The notes under the pieces were generated by a model. It was not told the origin of the DNA. It searched no databases and saw nothing but the letters and a program-made list of their open reading frames with translations. A stretch of 25,684 nt of DNA from Bifidobacterium sp. UBA744. GTDB lineage: Bacteria; Actinomycetota; Actinomycetes; Actinomycetales; Bifidobacteriaceae. Numbering within the stretch: the first letter of the stretch is position 1; the number at the start of each line of letters is the position of its first letter. This document shows positions 1 to 6,402 of the stretch, piece by piece. A program made the translations under genes and the position numbers. Location of the stretch: positions 1 to 25,684 of the forward strand of contig DBKS01000047.1 of the NCBI GenBank assembly GCA_002298605.1. The letters are read 5' to 3'.

Positions 1-2606
1 TGCGGTGCCTTCATGAAGTTTTCCGCGCAGTGTTCGCCGCAGAAGTAGTAGGTCTTGCCGTCGTATTCGCGGCTGATGGCTTCGCCGCTGACAGGGACGG
101 TCATGCCGCATACCGGGTCGGTTGCGGTTTCGCCGTCGGTGGGTTGGCTCATGTTCATGTGGCGCATTGCCATGGTGGGCTCCTTGGTTGTTGTGTTGGT
201 GACGTTGGCTGGGTTGGTCTCGTGTGTTTGGTTCGTCGCCTTGCTGCCATCGAGACCGGCGAGGTTTGTCCTGTCGTCGATGATGACGGTGGGATTATGG
301 GTGCTGCGACGCGCTGCGTTTTCCGGCTGCCGGGTCTGCCGGGTCTGCTGTGGTTGGCCGGGTTGATCTGATTGACCTGGTTGATTGGTCGCAGCGACGG
401 TGTCCTCGCGAATCGTCGCATGGCGCAGGCGATTGGCGTTGAGGACCAGGCATACCGAGCTTAATGCCATGGCAAGTCCGGCGATCATTGGGCTGAGCAG
501 CCAGCCGGTGAACGGATAGAGGACCCCGGCGGCGATCGGAATGCCGATGATGTTGTAGCCGAATGCCCACGCAAGATTTTCGGTGATGTTGCGCATGGTG
601 ATGGCGGAGAGGTTGATGGTGCGCAGCACCCCGCGCAGATCGCCGCTCATTAACGTGACGTCTGCGGATTGCATGGCCACGTCGGTGCCGGTTCCAATGG
701 CAAAACCGATATCCGCCTTGGCCAGCGCTGGAGCGTCGTTGATGCCGTCGCCCACCATGGCGATTCGCTCGTCGCCGTCGCCGCGCTGATCGCGTTCCTC
801 CTGCAGTTTGGCGATCCAATATGACTTGCCGTCGGGCTTGACCTGGGCGATAACCGTGTCGATGCCCACTCTGGCGGCGATTCTCGTGGCCTCCTCGGCC
901 GTGTCTCCGCTGAGCATGACTGTGCGGATGCCGGCCGCGCGCAAGGAGGCGATTGCCTGCACCGATCCCTCCTTGACGACGTCATTGGCGTAGGACGCCT
1001 TGTCGAGGGAGGAGCCATTGTCGGCGATGCCCTGTGTGATGGTGCCGGTTTTGTCGAAGACGACGGTGCGGATCTTGCGCGCCTGTTCGAGGGCCTGCGC
1101 TGATGTGACCAGCACGCCGTGCTGCGCCCCCAATCCGGTGGCGGCGGTGACGGAGAGTGGCGTCGCCAGTCCCAGGGCGCAGGGGCAGGCGATGATCAGC
1201 ACGCTTACCGCTGCGATCAGCGCATGGGCGAGGCGTGGTTGCGGTCCGATCACGATCCAGGCGGCGAAGGTCCAGATGGCGATGATGATCACAGCCGGCA
1301 CGAATATGCGTGCGATGCGGTCCGCAAGGCGTTGCACGGGGGCTTTGGTGGCTTGCGCGCGTGTTACCAGTGCGACGATTTGGGAAAGTACCGTATTGGA
1401 ACCCACCCGGGTGGCGCGCATGACGAATGCGCCGTTGAGGTTCATGGTGGCGCCGGTAACGGTGTCTCCGGCCTGCTTGTCGACGGTTCTCGACTCCCCG
1501 GTGAGCATTGATTCGTCGAGGCGTGCGGAACCTTCAACGATCACGCCGTCCGCCGGTACGCGTTCCCCGGCTGCGATGACCAGAAGGTCGTTCGCCTTGA
1601 GCTCGTTGACGGTAACCTTGGCGCCGGTGTCCAGTGATTTCCAGCGGGACGGTCCTGCGGCCAGGTCGCTGTCGCTGATGCGGCGGGCGGTTCGAGGTTG
1701 AAGCTTGATGAGGGTTTGCACGGCTTTGCCGGTCCCCTCGCGGGCCTTTGCCTCCAGCAGGCGGCCGACCAGCACCAGCGTGATGACCACGCCCACTGAT
1801 TCGAAATACGGTTCCTGCGAGCCGGAGGGCATGATGCTCGAGGCAATGCAGACCAGAAGGCTGTAGATGTACGCGGCTGTGGTGCCAAGGGCCACCAGCG
1901 AATTCATGTCGGGGGAGTGGTGGCGTAGTGCCGCCCACCCCACATGGTGGATCGGGCCGCCGCAGTAGAACATGACCGGCGTGACGAGTATTGCCTGCAG
2001 CCAGGGGCTGGCGAGGAATCCGGGCAGCATATTGCCGTTCATCGAAAGCATGGCGATGGCGAACACCGGGATGGTGAGAGCCGACGCTATGGCGACGAGC
2101 CGGGTTGTTGCCGCGATCTCCTTTCGGCGTTCGGCGTTTTCGCGGCGTTCGTTGTCCAATGGGTCGATGCGGGCTGAGGCGGGGGTGAACGGGGAATTCA
2201 TGGGTTCTGCGTTCGCGGGGGGTTCCCCCGTGACTTTGAGCATGCCGTGCACCATGTTCATGCCGCAGGCGAATGGATATTCGCCGGCCGGCAGCGCCGG
2301 GATTCTCACGACGGTGGTTTCGTTGCCCGGGAGCATGGCGTCGAGGCCGAGGTCGGCGAATACGACATGCGACGTGCATTCCCCTGTTTCCTGACGTTCG
2401 AATTCAAGGTCGGTCGGGACGCCGGCCTGCACTTCGATGAGGTCCGGCGAGTAGCCTCCTCTGACCACGATATGCGCGCTTTGCGAATCGCCGTGCGGAA
2501 TTCCGGAAGCGGCCTTTCTTGAGCCGAAGAAGAACCTGATGACGAGCCAGGTGAGTAGGCCGGCGATTACAATCGACACGGCCAGCATGAATACATCGAA
2601 GCCCAT
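1..2606 (-). CDS. CopA-like Cu+ P1B-type ATPase with cupredoxin and YHS domains, N-domain missing (3' end off window)
   Basis: The frame stays open from ATG 2606 (AGGAGG seven bases upstream) to the window edge, 868 codons, with the end not seen. In order: membrane anchor at about residues 4-26; cupredoxin-like domain about 48-126 with likely copper ligands (C77, H80, C114, M116, M118, H120); then the Cu+ ATPase core with TGES 369-372, CPC 474-476 in a membrane helix, phosphorylation motif DKTGT 518-522, GDGIND 619-624, and the Cu+-type YN and MxxSS signatures in the last two helices. A Gln/Pro/Thr-rich linker (about 735-810) leads to a YHS domain with DPVCGM at 830-835 and further cysteines C856 and C860. 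There is no MxCxxC metal-binding domain. The oddity is that only 50 residues separate D518 from the SGD motif at 566-568, where archaeal CopA has about 145. The ATP-binding N-domain with its SEHPLA and GxGxxG motifs is therefore absent. Expected role is copper export at the membrane, but activity without the N-domain is doubtful. Confidence 0.9.
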   Translation of the reverse strand, partial: MGFDVFMLAVSIVIAGLLTWLVIRFFFGSRKAASGIPHGDSQSAHIVVRGGYSPDLIEVQAGVPTDLEFERQETGECTSHVVFADLGLDAMLPGNETTVVRIPALPAGEYPFACGMNMVHGMLKVTGEPPANAEPMNSPFTPASARIDPLDNERRENAERRKEIAATTRLVAIASALTIPVFAIAMLSMNGNMLPGFLASPWLQAILVTPVMFYCGGPIHHVGWAALRHHSPDMNSLVALGTTAAYIYSLLVCIASSIMPSGSQEPYFESVGVVITLVLVGRLLEAKAREGTGKAVQTLIKLQPRTARRISDSDLAAGPSRWKSLDTGAKVTVNELKANDLLVIAAGERVPADGVIVEGSARLDESMLTGESRTVDKQAGDTVTGATMNLNGAFVMRATRVGSNTVLSQIVALVTRAQATKAPVQRLADRIARIFVPAVIIIAIWTFAAWIVIGPQPRLAHALIAAVSVLIIACPCALGLATPLSVTAATGLGAQHGVLVTSAQALEQARKIRTVVFDKTGTITQGIADNGSSLDKASYANDVVKEGSVQAIASLRAAGIRTVMLSGDTAEEATRIAARVGIDTVIAQVKPDGKSYWIAKLQEERDQRGDGDERIAMVGDGINDAPALAKADIGFAIGTGTDVAMQSADVTLMSGDLRGVLRTINLSAITMRNITENLAWAFGYNIIGIPIAAGVLYPFTGWLLSPMIAGLAMALSSVCLVLNANRLRHATIREDTVAATNQPGQSDQPGQPQQTRQTRQPENAARRSTHNPTVIIDDRTNLAGLDGSKATNQTHETNPANVTNTTTKEPTMAMRHMNMSQPTDGETATDPVCGMTVPVSGEAISREYDGKTYYFCGEHCAENFMKAP

Positions 2607-2734
2607 TGGTCCTCCTTGTCGTTATCTCGTTGCCAACTTTACGCGACGCCGGATGCAATGGCCCGCTATTTGCCGGTAGCTCAGTTTTTTTCGCTGTGCG
2701 GCGAGCGCGGCGACGCGCTGAAAGCTGATATATA

Positions 2735-2748
2735 GAACATATGTTCGA
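2735..2748. promoter_or_regulatory. LexA (SOS) box 1 upstream of rmuC
   Basis: GAACATATGTTC at 2735-2746 is a perfect palindrome followed by GA, matching the actinobacterial/Gram-positive LexA consensus CGAAC-N4-GTTCG in nine of its ten fixed positions. It lies directly after an AT-rich, -10-like GATATATAG stretch, between the divergent CopA-like gene and rmuC, so a bound repressor could block transcription toward rmuC. Confidence 0.75.
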
Positions 2749-2842
2749 CTGTGGACTTTCGCGTGTTGCACTGAAATCTCGGCGATTTGGATGCATATGG
2801 ACGCCTGGCGCCCGGTTGTCGTCCGGGGGGTGTGCTGTATTA

Positions 2843-2856
2843 GAACACATGTTCGA
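2843..2856. promoter_or_regulatory. LexA (SOS) box 2 overlapping the rmuC start codon
   Basis: GAACACATGTTC at 2843-2854, followed by GA, is a second near-palindromic LexA-type box, exactly 108 bp from box 1. The rmuC ATG (2849-2851) lies inside it. A weak TTGTCG (2816-2821), N16, TATTAG (2838-2843) promoter could place the transcription start at or next to the ATG, so the box would cover -10, start site and start codon. The box is clear; the promoter is a guess. Confidence 0.7.
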
Positions 2857-4177
2857 AATATCTATTGCGGTCGCGATTGTGGCGACATTGGTTATTGGCG
2901 TCCTTGGCTTGACGGCCGGTTATTTCGTCGGCAAGGCCAAAGGCGCTCGGTCCGAGCGGGCCGTGGCCTCGCGTGAGCTTGATGCCGGGCGTGCGCAGGT
3001 GGCCGCCATGCGCGAGGATATGGCGCAGGCCCAGTCCGAATCGGCTGCGGCCCGTGCGCAGGCGCAGGGGCTGGAGCGTCAGCTGGGGTACGTGCAGTCC
3101 CAGCTTGCCCAGGCGCAGCAAGCTGAGAAGCAGCGTTTGCAGCGCGAACGCGAGAAGGCGCAGGAGGAGGCGCAGGCTCAGGGGAAGGTGCTGAGCGCGT
3201 TGGCTCCGGTGCAGAAGAATCTTGATGCGCTTCAGGCCAAAGTCGCGCAGATCGAAGAGGGCAGACGGGCCGAAATGGGCGCCTTGGGCGAGCAGCTCAA
3301 GGGGCTTAACGAGCAGCAGGCTCGGCTGGATCGCGAAACGAGTTCGCTTTCTGCCGCATTGCGCAACAACAAGGTGCGCGGTGCATGGGGTGAGGCGCAG
3401 CTCAAGAACATTATGGAATCGGCTGGGCTTCTGGAGCATGTGGACTTCGACACGCAGGTGGTGGTCACTGATTCCGAGGGCCGCGTTCAGCGTCCCGACA
3501 TGGTTGTGCATCTGCCCGGGAATAAAACCATTCCGATCGACGCCAAGGCGCCGTATGCGAATTATCAGCGAGCGTGCGAGATTCCGGATACCGCTTCGCC
3601 CGAGGAACTGGACCGCCGCGCCGAATTGCTCAGGGCCCATGCGCATGACGTGCGCGAGCATGTGAAGGCGCTGTCGGCCAAGGCGTATTGGGAGGCGTTC
3701 CCGACGACGCCTGATTTCGTCATTGCCTTTATTCCCAATGAGGCGTTGCTGCAGGCGGCGCTTGAGGCGGATCCGACGTTGATGGATGACGCGTTTGCCC
3801 ATAAGGTCGCCTTGACGTCGCCGGTGACACTGTGGGCCGTGCTGAAGTCCGTGGCGTATGCATGGCAGCAGCAAGCGCTGAGTGATGACGCCAAGACGCT
3901 CTTTGACCTCTCCCGGGAGTTGTATGAGCGTTTCGCGGTGCTTGGGGACAAAGCCACCAAGTTGGGCAATGCCATTACGAAAACCGTTGGGGCATACAAC
4001 CAGTTCGCCGCTTCGTTGGAATCCCGTGTGCTGGTATCGGCCCGCAAGCTGCAGCGCCTTGATCGTTCCCGTGTCATCGGGGAGGTTGGCCTCATCGATT
4101 CAGACAATGCCAATGTCCGCGAGCTCACCGCTCCCGAAGTCAGCGAAACCACTCGTTCGGAGCAGAGGCTTCAATAA
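2849..4177 (+). CDS. rmuC: DNA recombination protein RmuC
   Basis: A 442-residue RmuC family protein. An N-terminal membrane helix (about residues 4-24) is followed by a long Ala/Gln/Glu-rich coiled coil (about 30-165) and the RmuC domain. That domain carries the family's conserved GAWGE (178-182), PD (216-217) and DAK (231-233) residues, arranged like a PD-(D/E)xK nuclease core. Family members limit inversions and rearrangements at short repeats, and the E. coli gene (yigN) has been reported as damage-inducible. I chose ATG 2849 because it starts directly before the membrane helix. The frame is open back to 2741, but the extra 36 residues look noncoding and no good ribosome binding site precedes either start. 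Two LexA boxes upstream imply SOS control. The gene is divergent from the copper ATPase and followed by weak hairpins only. Confidence 0.93.
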   Translation: MFEISIAVAIVATLVIGVLGLTAGYFVGKAKGARSERAVASRELDAGRAQVAAMREDMAQAQSESAAARAQAQGLERQLGYVQSQLAQAQQAEKQRLQREREKAQEEAQAQGKVLSALAPVQKNLDALQAKVAQIEEGRRAEMGALGEQLKGLNEQQARLDRETSSLSAALRNNKVRGAWGEAQLKNIMESAGLLEHVDFDTQVVVTDSEGRVQRPDMVVHLPGNKTIPIDAKAPYANYQRACEIPDTASPEELDRRAELLRAHAHDVREHVKALSAKAYWEAFPTTPDFVIAFIPNEALLQAALEADPTLMDDAFAHKVALTSPVTLWAVLKSVAYAWQQQALSDDAKTLFDLSRELYERFAVLGDKATKLGNAITKTVGAYNQFAASLESRVLVSARKLQRLDRSRVIGEVGLIDSDNANVRELTAPEVSETTRSEQRLQ

Positions 4178-4305
4178 GAGGCCTCAATAACCTCGGTGCG
4201 AGGCCCTGATTCCGGCGGCAAACAATGCTCCGCACAACGTCGGAGCGAGGGAATGCCCGAGGGAATGCCCGAGGGAATGCCGGCGGGGGAAGGGCGTTGG
4301 GGCGA
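4178..4305. repeat. Intergenic region with three tandem 12-bp repeats
   Basis: Between rmuC and the phosphoribosyltransferase-like gene, the unit gagggaatgccc occurs at 4247-4258, 4259-4270 and, with its last base changed, 4271-4282. A short hairpin (CCTCG at 4191-4195, CGAGG at 4199-4203) and a GGCCTC/GAGGCC pair (4180-4185, 4200-4205) just after rmuC may be a weak terminator without a T-run. No gene is supported here. Confidence 0.7.
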
Positions 4306-4340
4306 TTGCCACGTACCCGGCAGCGGATACGCTGGGGAGC
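4306..4340 (+). promoter_or_regulatory. Promoter of the phosphoribosyltransferase-like gene, leaderless type
   Basis: TTGCCA (4306-4311), 16-bp spacer, TACGCT (4328-4333). Exactly seven bases separate the -10 box from ATG 4341, so transcription probably starts at the A of the start codon. The GGGGA just before the ATG is too close to act as a normal ribosome binding site. Confidence 0.6.
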
Positions 4341-4982
4341 ATGGTTACAACAGATGATGCTTCCGCCGGATTTCGTCCCACCGGTTTTGCGGACACGCGC
4401 AATGAGACCGCCTTCGAAATGAGCGATCCAAAGACCCAGCTGGGTGTGCTTCTCGCGGATGCGGTGCATGACAAGCCGTTCAGCGAGCTGTCTGGCGTAA
4501 CGTTCCATCATCGTGGCGCGGAGCTCGCCGGGCATGTGCTGATCGATACGCTTGAAGAGGCCGGCTACACGCTGGACGATTTCGACGCCGTGGGCGCGCT
4601 GACCGCTGCCGCCGTGCCGCTGGTCACCTCCATGATCACGGCTGCGGCGTCCCGCGGACAGGATCTTGACGGATTCGTCATGGACTTTGTATATCCCTCG
4701 ATCAAGGGTCCGTCAATCACAGGCAGGCGCGTCATCCTGCTCGATTCCTGGCTGTCCGAAAAATCCTATGTGCAGACTTCGTCGTTGGTCACATTGCGCA
4801 ATGGCAATGAATTGAGCCTTGATTTCGGCATCGTCGGCAATGAGGGCGCCGAGATCCTGGCCGTGGCGGCGCTCATCGGCGGGCCGTTCACAACGCTGAA
4901 CGTGGTCCATCCGGTGACGGGCGAGCAGCGGGAGCTGCCGTTTATCCGCGCATACGACGAGTCGGCGCTGCGAGCCGACTGA
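4341..4982 (+). CDS. Phosphoribosyltransferase-fold protein with degenerate PRPP loop (orotate PRTase-like)
   Basis: 213 residues with the layout of type I phosphoribosyltransferases of the PyrE group. FHHRGAEL lies near 55-62, a helix-forming VGALTAAAVPLVTSM stretch at about 84-98 replaces the usual AGPTAGGIPLA segment, then a flexible region, GPSITGRRVILLD (123-135) and a final beta segment. The PRPP-binding loop, normally two acidic residues followed by xxTTG, reads DSWLSEKS (135-142): the second acidic residue and the Thr-Thr-Gly are gone. Orotate phosphoribosyl transfer is therefore doubtful; a regulatory or altered-substrate role is possible. The start is fixed by the leaderless promoter; an internal ATG at 4419 is the alternative. 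An RNA methyltransferase gene follows 24 bp downstream on the same strand, probably cotranscribed. Fold assignment is moderately sure; function is unknown. Confidence 0.8.
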   Translation: MVTTDDASAGFRPTGFADTRNETAFEMSDPKTQLGVLLADAVHDKPFSELSGVTFHHRGAELAGHVLIDTLEEAGYTLDDFDAVGALTAAAVPLVTSMITAAASRGQDLDGFVMDFVYPSIKGPSITGRRVILLDSWLSEKSYVQTSSLVTLRNGNELSLDFGIVGNEGAEILAVAALIGGPFTTLNVVHPVTGEQRELPFIRAYDESALRAD

Positions 4983-5006
4983 CATATCGGACGCCGCTGA
5001 AACGCC

Positions 5007-5852
5007 ATGAGAACTCCCAATCCAATCACCGCCGCAGCCAAACGCTCCGGCGAGCCGAAATTCCGCGAAATCGGTGTTGGCCCATGGTCCGAAACCCATC
5101 CCGGTGAGCCCCGGCCGGATGATCCCGCCTCCCCGAACTATGACGCGAGGTTTGACGCGACGCTGCTTGACGAAGGCGACCGCCGCAATGTACTCGACCG
5201 ATATCGCTATTGGTCGGTACGGGCCATCAAAGATGACCTCGATGCCCGTGGTCGTCATGACTTCGAAGTTGGCGTCGAGAATTGGACGCACGATTTCAAC
5301 ATCGGTTCCATGGTGCGCACGGCCAATGCGTTCCAGGCGCGACGGGTCCACATCGTTGGGCCGCATAAATGGAATCGCAAGGGTGCGCTTATGACCGAGC
5401 TCTACCAGCATGTGGAGCATCACCCCAGCATTGCCGAACTGGTGGATTGCTGGCATCGGCGCATCGACGGCGAAATCGCGGCAACGCGATCCGAGGCGCG
5501 GGCCGCCGCCTATCATGCGCACCGGGCCGCAACGGATGGCGACGTGGCGGCTGCGCGTCAGGCGGCCCAAGCCGTGGACGCCGCCGACGCCAGACTCGGT
5601 GAGCTCGCCGACGCCCGTGTGATCGCCCTCGACATCATTCCCGGCGCCGTGCCCATGGAAACCTACCGATTCCCGAAGCGATGCCTGCTGCTGTTCGGCG
5701 CGGAAGGCCCCGGGCTCAGCCAACAGGCATTGAAGCTCGCCGACGACGTGGTGTATATCTCCCAGTTCGGTTCGGTGCGCTCCATCAACGCCGGAGCGGC
5801 CGCCGCGGTAGCCATGCATGTGTGGATCGCCCAGCATGCCGTGCCGCGCTGA
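5007..5852 (+). CDS. SpoU/TrmH family RNA 2'-O-methyltransferase
   Basis: 281 residues of the SPOUT class, which bind AdoMet in a knotted C-terminal fold and methylate a ribose 2'-OH in tRNA or rRNA. Motif 1 is NIGSMVRTANAF (98-109), motif 2 FGAEGPGLS (230-238) and motif 3 FGSVRSINAGAAAAVA (254-269); the motif 1 Asn and Arg and the motif 3 Ser and Asn of the family are present. The N-terminal 90 residues are specific to this protein. An Ala/Arg-rich, probably helical insert of about 50 residues (151-203) separates motif 1 from the knot, so it is longer than minimal TrmH. Target nucleotide cannot be named from the sequence. It follows the phosphoribosyltransferase-like gene by 24 bp and has no strong ribosome binding site. 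A 242-bp intergenic region with palindromic repeats follows. Confidence 0.88.
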   Translation: MRTPNPITAAAKRSGEPKFREIGVGPWSETHPGEPRPDDPASPNYDARFDATLLDEGDRRNVLDRYRYWSVRAIKDDLDARGRHDFEVGVENWTHDFNIGSMVRTANAFQARRVHIVGPHKWNRKGALMTELYQHVEHHPSIAELVDCWHRRIDGEIAATRSEARAAAYHAHRAATDGDVAAARQAAQAVDAADARLGELADARVIALDIIPGAVPMETYRFPKRCLLLFGAEGPGLSQQALKLADDVVYISQFGSVRSINAGAAAAVAMHVWIAQHAVPR

Positions 5853-5988
5853 ACCGCCCGGCCGGTTCGGACCCACGCATTCTCAGGAGACTCGACGCCA
5901 GGCATGCAGGTCGTGCCCGGCCATTCCGGCTGCTGGTGATGAAACGCTCGGACATCGTCCAGGACACTGCGTGGCGCCCACTCGGGGT

Positions 5989-6029
5989 GCCGCGCAGGAC
6001 GTCCTGCCTGCCGCGCGGGACGTCCTGCC
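5989..6029. repeat. Two tandem palindromic repeats, 21-bp period, upstream of gatC
   Basis: The 20-bp unit gccgcgcRggacgtcctgcc occurs at 5989-6008 and 6010-6029. Copy 1 contains the perfect 14-bp palindrome GCAGGACGTCCTGC (5994-6007); copy 2 has one mismatched pair in the same palindrome (6015-6028). Start-to-start spacing is 21 bp, two helical turns, as for paired operator sites. They lie 53 bp before the gatC -10 box, in the 242-bp gap after the methyltransferase gene. The binding protein is unknown; tandem terminator-like hairpins are an alternative. Confidence 0.6.
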
Positions 6030-6081
6030 GACCGCCGCACAAGGACGCGAGATGTGAACGAGGCGTGTCACATAGACGCGA

Positions 6082-6094
6082 TATGGTGTGAGGC
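6082..6094 (+). promoter_or_regulatory. gatC -10 element, leaderless type
   Basis: TATGGT (6082-6087) is followed by seven bases and then ATG 6095. I found no convincing -35 at 16-18 bp. The arrangement predicts an mRNA starting at or within a base of the gatC start codon. Confidence 0.5.
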
Positions 6095-6394
6095 ATGCCT
6101 ACTTTTTCACGAGAAGAAATCGTGCATTTGGGCGATCTCGCCCGAATCGCGCTCACCGATGAGGAAATCACCCGACTTCAGGGCGAACTCAACGTCATCG
6201 CAGACTCCATCAACAAGGTGCAGGAAGTCGCTTCCGACGACGTCGAACCTACCGCCAACCCCGTGCCGCTCGAGGCCTATCTGCGTCCCGACGTGCCCGC
6301 CACTCCGCTGACTCAGGAAGAGGCGCTCGCAGGTGGTCCGAAGACCGCGGACGGCATGTTCCTGGCACCGCGAATTCTGGGAAGCGAGGAGTGA
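6095..6394 (+). CDS. gatC: Asp-tRNA(Asn)/Glu-tRNA(Gln) amidotransferase subunit C
   Basis: 99 residues, normal length for GatC. It opens with the typical SREEIVHLGDLARIALTDEE region followed by the helical segment and the Asp/Pro-rich belt (VPLEAYLRPDVP, about 58-69) that wraps GatA against GatB. GatCAB converts mischarged Glu-tRNA(Gln) and Asp-tRNA(Asn) to the correct amides in bacteria lacking the direct synthetase. First gene of the gatCAB operon: its stop TGA (6392-6394) lies nine bases before the preferred gatA ATG and overlaps the alternative gatA GTG. No ribosome binding site; expression appears to be leaderless. Confidence 0.95.
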   Translation: MPTFSREEIVHLGDLARIALTDEEITRLQGELNVIADSINKVQEVASDDVEPTANPVPLEAYLRPDVPATPLTQEEALAGGPKTADGMFLAPRILGSEE

Positions 6395-6402
6395 CAACCG
6401 TT

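Noticed and set aside
2741..2848. ATG 2741 as the start of rmuC
   Set aside because: It would add 36 residues unlike any RmuC N-terminus, before the membrane helix, and the ATG is part of LexA box 1.
4713..5876. Minus-strand frame of 387 codons over the phosphoribosyltransferase-like and TrmH genes
   Set aside because: It covers two genes with clear family motifs on the other strand and has no motif of its own.
5989..6029. CRISPR-like array
   Set aside because: Only two direct copies with a single-base gap and no spacers.
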